Origin: Numida meleagris
Taxonomy: Eukaryota > Chordata > Aves > Galliformes > Numididae
Reading direction: 5' to 3'
NCBI RefSeq assembly: GCF_002078875.1
Contig: NC_034411.1
Coordinates: forward strand, 1,047,410 to 1,111,409
DNA length: 64,000 nucleotides
How positions within the stretch are numbered: the stretch's first letter is position 1; the number at the start of each line of letters is the position of its first letter. The translations under genes and the position numbers were made by a program. Shown here piece by piece: positions 1-12,749 of this stretch. Under the pieces are notes generated by a model, which ran no database searches, had not been told where the DNA came from, and saw nothing but the letters and a program-made list of their open reading frames with translations.

Positions 1-2380
1 TAGTAGTGAATTCATTTGAGATTCATATGGATGTCATATACTGTGAGTTACAGCGTAAGCATCAGTTAATGGACACTCGCAGTAAAGTGTTCCCTATCAA
101 ATAATACATCACTGAGCTACATGAAGTGGTTTATGTATTTTTTTCTTCTTCTGTGATTTCATGAAAGCTAAGGAAGGTATCTAACAGTATGATTGCCTGG
201 CCTTGTAGGATATTTCTTTAGCAACCAGCATTGCTTAATGTTTTATTGATGTATTTTTAAATAATTTATCTTTAAACCTTTGTTTAATGGATGTATTTTT
301 ATTCAGAATTTAATACCAGAGAAGGTAGGTCTGACAGTTCGTATTTGCACTCTGATAATATTTCTCCTGCAAACTTTTTTTGCTCTCTTAGCTAAGCAAT
401 AATTTTGTTGTTTTTTTTTCTCTATTTTTAATTAGTCTATTGTTTCAAGGGGCTTGCATTGATATTTAACAGAAGTATTAGGCAACGTGAACGATGATTT
501 ATTCAGATTTCAATTTCTACCAAATTTGACAAATATTAAAAATATAAAAATAAACAATAGCTCCTCAAGGCACTATCATTAAGATCCTAGACATCTCCTA
601 TAAAAGGCATTAATGTAAAAAGTGGAATATCCTAGAGCGTGCGCTAACATGGGGAAGCTGAGACACAATGCACCAAGACCTTCCAGAGGAAATCTCCTCC
701 TTAGCGATAGAATCCTCAAAATGTTTTCTACTTTGAGAAATGCGCGGAGAATAGAAAAATGTATTGTGTATTTACTTGCATTTCTGAGATTCTTGTGCTT
801 TGCCAGCGTTTCTGCCTGCTCTCTGTGTGTTTAGCCTTCTGGAGGTTTCAGGCAGTATTTTAAATACAAGTAAGAAGTATAAAGCTGAGCTGTGTTTCAG
901 GCACAGCTCCCTACAAAAATACGGAAATACACTGTTTTTTTCATCTCTACATTTTAAAAACTTCAACGAATGTCAAGTGTTCTGTCCAGCTTGTATTTTC
1001 ACCATATTTTATTCAGTGGTATAAAAATAGTGTAGACATTCACCACATCGTCTATTGTACAACTTGGCTATATTTGAACTAAAGCCCCACCATCTTAAGA
1101 CAACACTTTGATGTGGGTGTTTCTTCAGGTCTTAAAGGCTCCCATTGCACCATCAAAGCAACATGTGAACTTTGGGGTATTTACCTTGCTTAATGAGAAA
1201 TGTTTTCCACATTTTTTCACTGTGACATTTTTGTGCCGCACAATGTTTCTGTGTGTTCTTTTTCTATTTAAAATTTAAAGAGCTACATTTGGGAGAGGAA
1301 CAATGTAGGTAAAAGAGACCCCTGGAGTGTGTCTGATGTGATAGTTCTCTTCTGTGGCACCATTTTTCCTCCTGCTGTGGGAGAGCTAAATGATAGTGCC
1401 TTATACCTTACTGAATAAAGCCTAACACTGTTTCCAGCTGTGAACATGTGATCGGTTTTTGTGTTTGATTTTTGCACACAAGTATACTACTGCAAGCATA
1501 CCCACACACTCCTATGCAAACACTCCATGTGGGAATTATTGTTGACTCAGTCATTAATCTACCCGTAATTAATCACGTTAAGTGTTAAGGTGCCTTTCTG
1601 TGCAGAGAGGTACGGCAGCCTTTTCTGTTCTACCTTTGCGCAGAACTGCTACGCCACCAATTTACTTTCGGGCTAAGGATGTTGAAAGATGCGTTGAGAT
1701 ACCTTGTTATATGAGAACTGGGCAGAACACCATTGTCTGAGCCCAAAGCTCTCCGAGGATTACTGGGTAATCCTATTGATATTGTTGGGAATAAGGGCTA
1801 TGAGACGTAGCCCCTAATTGTTACACGTGCGCCGAGAGTAACGTAACATTTGCTTTGGTCTTTCACTGGTGTTTATTTTTTTTTAAAAAAAAGGCAGTTT
1901 ATCTTTTCAGTGCTGCTCATACACAGAGCTCGTTTTCTGGCCAGAACATGACTTCTATTTCAATAGACCAGGACTCTGCTTCTAACGGGACCAGAAGATT
2001 AAGCAAATTAAAATCGCACCTTTTATTTTAAGCAGAAAACGGGATCCATTGTTGTGAAAGCTGAAGACCTGCACTCGTATTCTTCAAGAGTGTGGCATGT
2101 CATGTTGTTTGTTAAACACCCAGAACTCATAATATCCTTCTCTCTGGCTCACTGAACAGCAGAAAAAAATGAGTCCTGGAGGAATACATTCAGAGACAAA
2201 GAAGAAAAGTTATTTTATTTTTAGTGATCAGATGGCATAATTGTTGGTTGGCGTTAAGTGGCTCTGAATATGAGGGGAGGGAGGATTAATTTCTGAGTAA
2301 ATGAGCAACATCTGAAATCACCAGAGGGGCCTGATCCTTTTAGCACTGGCGATGGTGCAGTTGTGCCATTGATTTATTTA
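1..2380. other. unique non-coding DNA, no gene seen
   Basis: AT-rich sequence with stops in every frame; the only frames present are 60-75 codons and unrelated to one another. No splice-flanked open stretch, RNA gene or recognisable repeat was found. The only structured item is a T9A8 self-complementary run at 1876-1892. This is ordinary intergenic or intronic background. Confidence 0.6.
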
Positions 2381-3500
2381 TTTTTTATTTTAAGAGAAGG
2401 GAAAGCTGGGGGCTGCCATGACAGACTTGTGCTTGCTCCCTGCTGGCTTGCTCGATCTCAGTAGATGTGACTCCTGGTGCTTTGCAGGATGTTTGCCTGG
2501 CTTTGTGTTACACACTCTTAGGCAGACACCCCCAAGTTCAGGGAGTGCTAGAAAGTGGTGGATCCCCGTCGGCAAAAGGGGAGACCGTGCACAGTGAAGG
2601 AAGAGCCAGACTCACACTTCTTATGTTCAGCTTGTTCTCATGGTGGCTGGCCATCGCGTTGGTTTAGTGTGGTTTTTAGATTTGTGTGTCATTTTCCTTT
2701 TGTTGCGTGATGATGGAGGGCTTTGAACTTTGCAGGAATTAGAGGTGGGTGTAAGGTTTGCATTTTCCAACTGAAATGAGTGTTTCCTTTTGTGAGAGGA
2801 TCCGGATTTGGAAAGACTGTGATGGGAGAAGCGTGTGTAAAATGACCAGCAGATCCACAAAGGCAGCAGCAATAGCAGTGGGGATGCAAAGCAGCAGCAG
2901 TCGGTGGGCTCTTGTCACAGAAGAGCTCACAATGCTGCAATGAGCTCCAGGTGGACCATGCTGCACCCGCATCTGCCTCAGATATCTGCAGGACAGAACC
3001 TGCTCCGGGAGAGGCTGGAGCCAAGAAAACAAAGCAGAATGTGGCCTGAGCCCTATGAGCCCTGACCTCCCTCACTAATTACAGCGATGAAGTTTTCTTT
3101 CTGCTGCTGGCAGAGGAACATACCATGTACTTTGGGCAGGAGAGAGGAAACAATAGAATAAAAGCAACAAGCAGCTCTGGCAGGAGCAGAACAAGGGCTC
3201 TGGGCAGCAGGTGCACTTGGCGAGAGGGTGGAAAGAAAATGCTGTGGCTTTGGCAGCTGCTGTTCAGTATATGCACGATATATAGATGGGGTAGGGCTGG
3301 TGACAGACCATTACTGGAGCGCGGAGCACAGCAGCATACCAGCATGAATGCAGAATGGTTCTCAGACCCAACATTGCCTTTCCCTTTGTATTGACATTCA
3401 CACCTGTGCAAATGAGGACACAGCGGGTGCAACACCAGAACGTAACAGTTGTGTTTTACACCCACTAATTGCTTATGAATATTTCTCTGCAAAGTGCTAA
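2381..3500. other. slightly GC-richer non-coding stretch
   Basis: Base composition is more balanced than in the flanks, and a CAG/AGC-rich patch lies at about 2860-2905. Two minus-strand frames lie nearly end to end (2689-3075, 128 codons; 3079-3492, 137 codons) in different frames. Neither shows a recognisable domain, and the second has opposite-strand frames of similar quality. I read the whole stretch as non-coding. Confidence 0.5.
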
Positions 3501-6500
3501 GCTATGCCTATGTCAGTCAGGTGAGAGAGGGAGAAAGGATGATCGAGGACGCAATGGTCTAAAGGGCTTTTTATTCTTTTCCTTCCCCCTTTATGGGGAT
3601 TTGCGTGTGTCCTTGGTGTTCTATTAGTGAGTGAGGCTGTCTTCATTTTTTTTTTTTATCCTAAGCTCAGACATTTGGGAGGTTTTGGAAGGCTTCCAGC
3701 AGAAAATTAGAACTTCTGGATCTGGATTCAGTCCCTGTTAGCATCAGCATCAAGATCCTACTCGCTTCGTAGGAACTGGATCACACTCGTGACCTGTTTG
3801 TAGCTGTCAGCGCCGTCTGTCAGACAGAAGCAGCCTTTTCAGCAGCAGAAGAAAGATGAAGTCTTCCAAGGCTGGCTCTAAAGAAATCAGAAGCAATGGA
3901 GCCTGAGCAAATGGTGACCTGAGCAATGTTTGTATTTCCAGTAATAAACTGGAATGTTCTGGAAGAAACGAGATGGATGTTGCAGAGATAGCATCGGTCA
4001 CTGCGTAGTCAGATTTATGTGTTTCCTCCCTTTTAAGGTAGCATTTGGCTGCAATTTTATTATTTTCTCCTGTGTACTTATTCCAGACTCTTAGGGCTAC
4101 TGAGTTATATGCAGTGGCATCATCAAAAACTTATTTTCTTTTAATACTGTTGCTCAGAACAGAATTCCCTTGTGGTGAGCACCTGGGTTAGGCTAACTTC
4201 TGACATGTAGTAGCTCATTTTTGAGGTTCCTAAACAGTAGCACCAGTAGGCTTGCATAGAGCTTCTGCCACTTGGCAAGCAGCCTGTTTCTGAGGGAGGT
4301 TATCTCAAGGCACTAAGTGCTTAAGTAAGGGACAGACTTGGTGTGCAGTCACTTTCTTAGATTAATTGCAGTTAGTAATATCCTGTCATCATCCTTGAAC
4401 ATTAGACAAACTGTTTGGCATAAATTTTGCTTTCTGGGGAAACGGAAAATTTTTGAGATAGAGCAACTCCACTTGTGATTTTTTGGTGTCTCTGGACAAT
4501 CCATGTGTGCAATCACGGCTTGCCACGTAAATCCATTTTAGTATGGAAGTAATAGTACTTAATTACTTCAGAGACCCTCTTGAAACCGATTCTGAGGTCT
4601 TCATTTAAGGCAGATTATTACAAAATAAGTTCCTCAAGAAAGTCGGTAACTTAAATAAATAAACAAGTCAAGTCTGTCGAGAATCCAGACATTTACAGCA
4701 TAGAGAAATGACTGTCTGGCCTGCTCCTGTGGAAAAGGGCTTCAGTTTGTGCGTGGTCACTGCCAGCTGGCCTTTGACCATTCAGATGAGCCCCTGCCTT
4801 CTTGGAGGGGTGCTTTAAACAGCCTCAATTTGGAAGCAGAAGTGCACGTGCTGGTTGAGAACTGAGGCATTGAAATTGTCTTCTATCCTCATCAGTAACA
4901 GAACTGACGGACAAACTTTTTCTAAAACTTTCAGAAAAACACTGTAGCGGGGAGCTTGCAATTGGTGAAATTCATTCATTAGATTTATACACTGGATTTT
5001 TCTCTAATGTAAATTTTGCTGCTGTGAAAGCATTGCCTAAAAGATCGAGGAGGACCGCGCTAAGTTAAAAAAACACGAAACAAAAACTCCAAAAAAAGTC
5101 AAGCTGTTAGAGAAGTGAGGTGTTAGACTTATGTTATCTTGCTATTGAATACTTCCCAGACTGGGGACCTAATGAATCCTCAAATCTCTGTATCGGTTAC
5201 ACCATTTGCCAAAACAGACTTTGAATGTTCCAAAACACCTTTTATTGATTTAATGTCTGAGTTTATATTTTGTTGGAAATCCGCTGACTTGTTGACAGCA
5301 ACAAATGAAACTGGGAGGAATGCTGGACTTGTCTCCAGAGCAAGCTGGCAAGCCTTATTTATCTGGAATCCATTCTTTGCCATACTCACAGAGCTGAAAG
5401 GTGCAGAGTTTCTGTTCTATACAAAGCCAGGAATTTATGTCATCAAGTAATTATATGACTGTATTCATTAAAGGTGTACTACTATTTGATGACTGGAGGG
5501 AGAATTGAGGAATTTTTGTTAGAGTTGTATTAATTTCAACATTTTCAATATTTGATAGTTTGGATGATGGGATTTAAAGCCAGAATCCGTAGATATAAGG
5601 TACTTTAGAAATCAGTGGATATTGAAGTCAAGGGAATGGTGACAACAGCTGAGAATTTGCACTGAGATCTTCTAACCACTGGGTTGTGGGACATAGAGCC
5701 ATAGTTAATGAAAATCATTACCACCTGTTTTCTGTAGACCGAGTGAAATAATTGGCCACTGTCTTTCAGTAGGTATATGTCTACCTCGTATTGTACATAA
5801 TTTCCAACTGAAGAAAGGTCGAGACTCAGTTTGGAAAGAAACTGAACTCTTCTTTTACTGGCTAGTCTGTGAATAAGAAAAATTTGCTCCTGAGCAGTAT
5901 GCATTTCACATGAAAGTCCATTTTCTCACAAAGGAGAGGATGTGCCCTTACAGGGTTTCAGAACAAGGTGTATATGGGGCATGGAGCACTGTTCTTGCTG
6001 TATAGTACTGATGGGGATTCTGCTGACCTGTGCTTATATAAAAACGGGGCGAAAGTTCATGTAACAGATCTGAATAGTTGGAGGGGAAGAATCGGATGGT
6101 TTGAAATATTCTTTTGCCCACTACTATCATCATGTTAAAGTAAAGAGGATTGTGAAGGTTATGCAGAATATAACTTGACCTGATTTTCCCCCAAGCAACC
6201 TAAGATGTTATCTTCACTTAGCAGGATTTCTTTGAGGGTTTTTTAAAACGTGTAGTTATGTACTGTTTGTGTAATTATAAAATCAGGAGTGCAGTTAGGG
6301 TCTCTCAATTGTGGAGCTGGATATAAATGAGGAAAAACGTTGAATACAGAAACAGGAAAAAAGAATGACAAGCAGCAGCAATGGGCTCCATGGACAGTAG
6401 ATGGTACCTTCAGAAATCTGTCTTTCTGGAGAGCATGGGTTTGCTAGACAACCTAGCAGAGATTTTTTTGGAAGGATTTCCTTCCATTTGAGAGGAAGAT

Positions 6501-8879
6501 GACAAAGCGAGCATGGAAGGTGTGCTGTCTGGCAGGAGGAATGAACTGAATGTTTGACTTGATTGGGAGGCTGTGAGGTTTCTAGAAAGAAGTGAAAATT
6601 ACCAGCTGGTGACTAGAGAAGGTGAGTAGAAGAACGTGTAGAAAGGAGCATCTATACAAGAATTAAAAAAAAAAAGTATGAAAGAGCTCAAAATAGCAGC
6701 AAAGAACTGTGCTGTGCCATCAAGATAGGAAAAAGATCATTTAAAAAACAGGTGAACCAACTGTGCGTTGACTCCCAGAAAATGGAAATAAAGCTGTTAT
6801 GCCCGAGATCAGTGAAGTTATTCTACTGAAACTATAGTTTCATCTGCAGTGAGCTGGCCAGTAATCCCTGCCATGGGGTTGAGTAGTCTAGTATGGGAAG
6901 CCCAAATGCTATTCACGGCTGGGGTGTCAAGGTTCTGGCCTGGTTCCATGGCTAATGGGGGGGATGGACCAACAGACCCACGCCCTGGAAGAGGGAGAAG
7001 TGGGGTAGAGAAAAGGTAGGGAGATGGGCCTAAAAACAAAAAAGCAGCAATTTGTTAAGGGAGAAAACGAATGTACTAAATATGATAGTGGAATGCGAGA
7101 CAACACAATATAATACAATATAATTGGAATTGAAGCTAACAAATAAAATGAGAGAGAGTAAGTGTCCAAAACCTAAGGCCTTACTCTAATGCTGAAGGCA
7201 AGACGGCTAGGAAGCACGCACTGCAGAGATGAGCAGAAAGAAGAAGAGCAGTCTCGTGACTCCCAAACAGTTTTATCTTTTCCCATACGCAGAAAATGGA
7301 AACAGAACAGTGAAGTCTTCTAGGATCTGCAGTTCATTCTTTCTCTTCTGAGAACCAGGTACCTGCAACTATCGACAATCCACGGAACTGGAGCATTACC
7401 TCTTTAACTCCCAGTGCACTAAATAATGTTATGATGTGGAGTGCCAATAACAAAAATCATAAAACCGTGACATGGGATCTACAATTTCCACTATACAAAT
7501 GGTCAAAATATCAGTTCAAGATCTAGTAGAAATACACATCAAATTTGTTTCAAGATATAGTTTGTTGGGTTAAGGTTGTTAATGTTTGAGCTTACCAAGA
7601 TCAATAGAATTAAATTTCCTAATTTTAATAAAATCACTCTGGAATTTAAACTGTTTTGTCCCTAGGAATTGTCCATTTCAAAGAGAGCAGGCAGATTGCA
7701 CTGTCCCAATCCAGAAATCTTTGTTTTTTTTTTCCAGTGCAAACACTGTGTGATATGTACTATTCATTTTTCTTTACTTCAGGCAGGTCTCCATTCTGTT
7801 CCAGGAGTTCTATGCTCCCTGCACATCTTCTTGTAGTCCCCCTGGACAGGGACCAGGTCTGGTTACACTCTCCATAGGACAATCTCTCAATTTCGCTTTA
7901 GACCCTCCTTTTTTCTTGCACTAATTTTACTAGGATCCTCTAGTCCCATTATATGACAAGCTCCCTAATAATTTTCAGCTCTAAAGCCTAAATTTCCCAC
8001 TTTCTTTATCTGTTCACTTGCGTTCTATAACCTAATCAGTCCCTACAGAGATGTTACTGCTGCTCTAACGATAAATATAATTTTGCTAGTTTGAATGCGT
8101 GTGTCCCAGTGCAGCCAGCATCTTCAGCTTGTTGTCTTTCTTGATACCAGTCACCTGCACCTTGGCATGTATCTGTCAGCATTGTGTGTCAACACTGTTG
8201 TATTACCCAAACTGAGCAATTCCCAACCTTGAATACGGATCAGTCAATTTCTTCTATACCAGCTGCAAAATACTTTGGATATGTCGTGATCTTTCAATCC
8301 TCTCTCAAGATATACTAGCCTGTTCCTGCTGCTTGACCATTAGCCAGTTTTATCTTTTTCTTAATATAGTAAGTAGTCATTTTTATATTTCAGATTCTTC
8401 CTTAGTTTTCTAATGGATGTAATTGATGTAATTAATACCATGCATACACTGATGCTGTATTACTGTGACTGAGAACAGTATGCCCGTATGAAGGATGAAA
8501 TAGGCCAACAGTGTGTGCATGGACTGCATTTTGCTCTGGAATTAATTTACAAGTAATGCAGAAATAGGCTTCTTAGACTTGCTTAAAAATGCTGCTGTGC
8601 TCTTGAGCTGGATGAGAAAGACAGAAACACCAGCAGTTCAGTCACCTGTGCTCTTTAAAACTTCCTTGGCAAAGGACTTTGTTCTACAGCTTTAGATACT
8701 GTTTGCTTGTGCATACTTAAAAGCTTTGCAAGAATTGGAATGTGAATCTATAGGCATCTTCTTAGTCAAGAAGAGGTAGATGTAGTATGAAAAACATTCA
8801 CTGAAGCATAGCTGTGAAAAACTCTGCTCTCATTATAATGATCTAGAAAGTGAAACTCCATCAACTGACTACTGGTAAA
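3501..8879. other. unique non-coding DNA, no gene seen
   Basis: No recognised repeat and no credible gene. A 103-codon plus frame at 5139-5450 overlaps a 69-codon minus frame at 5180-5389, so the interval is simply poor in stop codons. An excellent isolated splice-donor match (AAG followed by GTGAGT) lies at 6621-6627, but I could not pair it with a convincing acceptor and open exon. The rest is AT-rich background. Confidence 0.55.
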
Positions 8880-9080
8880 GTAAAATGCTTTGTGCTGCTT
8901 CTAGGATAGGTGGTTACAGAGGGAGTAAGTGTATAAGCCAATTTATTGTCCATCTCATTCTGTCTGTGAGAGTAGAAGAGACAACGTATACAAACACAAA
9001 TTTAAAAGTAAGCAGAAGAATTCAGTGTGGTGACATTCTTGTGGTCAGTAACATACTAGAGGTGGTTTTTTTAATAGTGA

Positions 9081-9108
9081 TTTTATTTTATTTTATTTTA
9101 TTTTTTTT
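9081..9108 (+). repeat. (TTTTA)n microsatellite
   Basis: Four TTTTA pentamers run directly into an eight-T tract. This is a simple sequence repeat, with no sign of an adjoining retroelement that would make it a poly-A tail. Confidence 0.9.
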
Positions 9109-11120
9109 AACTAAGGAAAACCGAGAGCATAAATTTGGGTTTAGGTTCTTCATAAAGCCCCAAATTTACAAAATCCTTTGACATTATCGTGGGAGATGCT
9201 GACTGTACTTGGACCTGCAATAACGTCACTGAGAGCACAAAACTGAAGTTAATGAGAGCTAAGCACTTCAAACACTGATGTCTAGTCTTTCATGTGCTTC
9301 CTGCGCCGCTGAGGCAATGGTGTCTCTCTAGCAGTTAAATTCTGCATTGCCACGCACACCACTCCCTGCCCTGGACCTGCCCATGCACAGGGCTAACACC
9401 GACAGTACAGCAAACAGGGTCCAGTAATGACCACACGAGGACAAGGTCTTGATTGTACTAGGTGACTTACCCCAAATATCACACAGGCGTCTCTGTTTTC
9501 TAGGCCATTAATTTCCTATTGAGTCATAATACATAGTATTGACTATTAAGTTGCTGGAAATAGCTTGTATTTTCTGAATTTTCTTTTGTTGATTGAAGCT
9601 CAGTATTTCTTTTGGGCATAGGAAAAAGTCTGCAGCACGATGTTAGGAACACCTTTGGTGCAAGTGCCATCATCTTGTACAGCAAAAGAGCAATGTCCAA
9701 TGGCTGGCAGTACTGATATGCTGCGTGTCCAGCTGATGGAGCAATATAACAGAAATGGCCCAAAGGAAATTTCTCTCCCAGCGGTCTGCCAGAGGCTTGG
9801 AGTGGGCAGAGTGTATTTGTATTTCCATAGCTTTAAGCCAATGAGTGGTCCTATTAGCAGTAATGGAGCACTTCTTGGGTTTACTGATAAAGAAATGCTT
9901 CAGTGTTGTGTCGAGCTGAACGTGATGACCCTGCAAGAATTTCCGTTGTAGTACACTGACCCTGTTTAGTCTATCTTTGTTAGAGGAGACTTGATGGGAT
10001 CACAACCAGAGATGGCGTGGCTTCAGAATTTCCTGTGAAATTGTTTATAATTTAATGCGAGCAAACTGCAACCAATAATTGTAAAGGACAACTCTTGCTA
10101 TTCACAAAGAGCCCAGAAGTCTTGGGGCAAGAACTTGTTGTCTCTCCCAATTCTGATGAATCACGATCTTTCATGTCAGGCAATGTCATTTGTCAGCAAG
10201 TTGTGTCCTTACAGATTGTGCCACAGCAGCTGAAATAATGAAGTGTGATGTTCACGAGTTTGTCCTCAAAACAACAACAAAATGCCTTCAGATTGGGTCA
10301 CTTCTATCAGCTGAAATTTATTGCAGTTGAAAGGAGCTGGGCAGATGTTAGAACACTCGTGCTACCCACGAGCCAGGAGGTTCCTCTGTTTATAATTTCC
10401 CGGCTGCTTGGCACATTCTTGTGACACACAACAAACCCCCATTATGAAGGATTATATGATGAGACAACAAGCATGTGAAAGATAGCAACCAAATGGTGAC
10501 TCCCAATTACATGAAAAATTACTATAATCACCCCTGCTGTAACACCCGTCTGTTGGCAAAGTGGTTGATCCCCTTGAAAAGCTTTAGAAGACCCACTGTA
10601 TTAAATAAAAATCTCAGTTCTGTGTGTAATCATAAAAATTAACACTGTCACTTTAAAAAAATCAAATTGGTGTCCTAAAGGGAAACCTACTAAGCTGTGT
10701 AAAGTAGCTATTATGAAAATGTTTAGCCTTTTGAATGTATTTCAGACAGCATTTGTGTTGCCAGATTTGTCAGCCAAAAACTCACTAAGCAGATTTGTCA
10801 GTAGCTGAGGCCATAATCTGTAAAACAGACATTGGCATAGAGATTAAAGATCAAGAGAATTATATAGTTTTTTGTTACCATATGCCAAGATACTTCTTTT
10901 CTTTAGGGAAAAAAAAAAAAAAAGTTTATTTTGTGCAGGCTGTATCTTAAGGGCTGCTGCTCTTTCTATTTTGTTGTCTCAAACAGTGGAAATTCCTGTC
11001 AGAAAAGGGAAGCTGTTTTTATTCACATACTTCAGGCTCTGTGTAGCTGTCACCCCTGTGCACTGCTGAGCTTTATGTTGTAATCAAAGTTGCGTATCAC
11101 AGTCCTCCTGATTCATTGCA
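9109..11120. other. unique non-coding DNA upstream of CR1
   Basis: Holds a 103-codon plus-strand frame (9640-9951) that overlaps open minus-strand frames (9524-9763 and 9670-9936). I recognise no protein in either direction. From about 10020 to 10760 the sequence is AT-rich with many TAAT/ATTA cores and few CpG, the texture of a conserved non-coding block, but conservation cannot be judged from one sequence. Confidence 0.5.
10909..10923 (+). repeat. poly-A tract (15 A)
   Basis: An uninterrupted run of 15 A about 200 bp before the CR1 element. No AATAAA-plus-gene context or target-site duplication was found, so it is treated as a plain homopolymer. Confidence 0.85.
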
Positions 11121-11124
11121 TTGA

Positions 11125-11986
11125 GGCCCATCTTTTTAAATATCTTTATTGATGATTTGGATGAGGGAACTGAGTGCACCCTCAGTAAGTTTGCAGACGA
11201 CACCAAGCTGGCAGGAACTGTCGATCTGCCTGGGGGTAGCAAGGCCCTGCAGAGAGATCTGGACAGGCTGCATCTCTGGACTGAAGCCAATGGGATGAGG
11301 TTCAACAAGACCAAGTGCTGGGTGCTGCACTTTGGCCACAACAACCCCACGCAGTGCTGCAGGCTTGGGGTAGTGGCTGGCAAGCTATGTGGAGGTGAAG
11401 GCTGTGGGGCTGTGAGCTGACAGCCGGCTGAATGTGAGCCAGCAGTGTGCCCAGGTGGCCAAGAAGGCCAACGGCACCCGGCTTGTGTCAGCAGGAGTGA
11501 GGCCAGCAGGAGCAGGAGGTGACCGTCCCTCCGCACTGGCACTGGTGAGGCCGCACCTCGAGTGCTGCGCTCAGTGCTGGGCCCTCACTGCAAGAAAGGC
11601 ACTGAGGCCCTGGAGTGTGTCCAGAGAAGGGCAGCGGAGCTGTGAGGGGTGTGGAGCACAAGTGTGATGGGGAGCGGCTGAGGGAGCTGGGGATGTTCGG
11701 TGTGGAGAAGAGGAGGCTCAGGGGAGACCTCATCGCTCTCTGCAACGACCAGAAGGGAGGTTATGGTGAGGTGAGTGTCAGCCTCTTCTCCCAGGTATTA
11801 GCAAGAGGACGAGAGGGGATGGCCTCAAGCTGCACCAGGGGAGGTTCATTTTGGATATTAGGAAGATTTTCTTCTCAGAAAAAGGTAGTCAGGCAGTGGC
11901 ACAGGCTGCCCAGGGAGGTGGTAGAGTCACCATCCCCAGAGGTGTTCAAGAAATGTTTAGATGTTGTACTGATGGACATGGTTTAG
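11125..11986 (+). pseudogene. CR1 ORF2 reverse transcriptase C-terminal fragment
   Basis: Remnant of the CR1 polyprotein that copied element RNA into DNA at the target site. The first piece (to 11420) holds the IFIDDLDEG stretch and the FADDTKL catalytic motif C, where the two Asp would bind metal. The reading then changes frame: MSQQCAQVAKKANG begins at 11434, the [21 protein letters not shown] stretch continues in a third frame from about 11640, [10 protein letters not shown] returns to the second frame near 11851, and [14 protein letters not shown] is back in the third after about 11880. At least four frameshifts plus internal stops are visible. The endonuclease and the N-terminal RT motifs are absent through 5' truncation. 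It cannot encode an active enzyme. Confidence 0.93.
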
Positions 11987-12068
11987 TGGGCAATATTGGT
12001 GATAGGTGCTTGATTGGACTAGACGATCATCAAGGTCTTTTCCAACCTTAATGATTCTATGATTCTAT
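11125..12068 (+). mobile_element. CR1 LINE, 5'-truncated 3' end
   Basis: About 0.94 kb of a Chicken-Repeat-1 non-LTR retrotransposon in plus orientation. It begins inside the reverse transcriptase domain, just upstream of the catalytic FADD box (11190-11201). It runs through the C-terminal part of the polymerase frame to the short 3' UTR with TTTTCCAACCTTAATGA (about 12039-12055), and ends in two ATTCTATG-like octamers (12051-12068). CR1 copies are nearly always 5'-truncated and lack a poly-A tail and clear target-site duplications, as here. Several frameshifts show the copy is dead. Composition is GC-richer than the flanks, as usual for CR1. The same 3' end recurs at 44095-44311. Confidence 0.96.
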
Positions 12069-12344
12069 TTATGAAATACTCCCAATTCTGTAGGATTCCT
12101 GCCCTCTCCAGCAGAGACGGCTGCTTCCTGAGCTCTAGTCCCATTGTGGGCCAAGCAGGAGCTTCCCCTCCCTGCAGGCAGGCTGGGGCAGAGCTAATGT
12201 TCAGAGTGGGATCTGGACATTAGTCCTTGAGGGATGAGTACCTCCTCATACTGCCGTTCGCTTAGTGGGGCACAGCCCTTTTGTGGGCAGAGTTGGCACA
12301 GATCTGCGGCATACTTGGTATTTTGACCTCCTTTCCTTTCTGAG

Positions 12345-12456
12345 GTTTGTACCTGCACGACAGTACAGAAATTGAGCCTTTGGGGTCTTGCTCTAAAATA
12401 ATGGGCCTTGTCTGCTGTGTCCATTGGTATGATACTGCTGAGGTATCCCTGGCAAG
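12345..12456 (+). other. weak internal-exon candidate
   Basis: A pyrimidine-rich acceptor (CCTTTCTGAG, AG at 12343-12344) and a consensus donor (CAAG followed by GTGAGT at 12457) bracket 112 bp. One of three frames is open throughout (36 codons with two extra bases at each end); the other two contain stops. The peptide resembles nothing I know. Such combinations arise by chance in tens of kilobases, so this is only a prompt for a transcript check. Confidence 0.1.
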
Positions 12457-12694
12457 GTGAGTCTCTTTTAGTTTCTCCACTGGGAAATGTTTTATGTTGA
12501 GGAGCTTCAAGAAAGGCATAGAAAAAATGAGGAGATGACTTTTGAAAAGTTTAACAAGGATAATCGTCACTAGAGCTCTTGAATGGAAACTCTACTGAGT
12601 ACACAGGTAGGCATTTTTGGTGCTAGGGTGGTTGCATTTCAGTTAGCATTGGGATTTGGTTGTTTCCTAAAATGGATTTAGTACCACCGTAGTT

Positions 12695-12749
12695 CACTTC
12701 CATATCTTAAAAGAGCTTATCTTAAAATAGCTTATCTTACATGGAAGTG
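12695..12749. repeat. 9-bp inverted repeat enclosing the tandem repeat
   Basis: CACTTCCAT at 12695-12703 is the exact reverse complement of ATGGAAGTG at 12741-12749. The 37-bp loop is almost entirely the 15-bp tandem repeat. Confidence 0.8.
12704..12739 (+). repeat. 15-bp tandem repeat, 2.4 copies
   Basis: The unit ATCTTAAAAGAGCTT (12704-12718) is followed by ATCTTAAAATAGCTT (12719-12733, one mismatch) and a partial ATCTTA (12734-12739). It sits exactly between the two arms of a 9-bp inverted repeat. Confidence 0.9.

Noticed and set aside
2689..3492. Adjacent minus frames of 128 and 137 codons considered as a broken gene
   Set aside because: They are in different registers, with no protein similarity, splice signals or start context linking them.
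6550..6630. Exon ending at the GTGAGT donor at 6622
   Set aside because: The donor is excellent but the nearest acceptor has only a weak pyrimidine tract, and no clearly open exon could be defined.
11084..11542. 152-codon minus frame
   Set aside because: Antisense shadow of the CR1 reverse transcriptase fragment.
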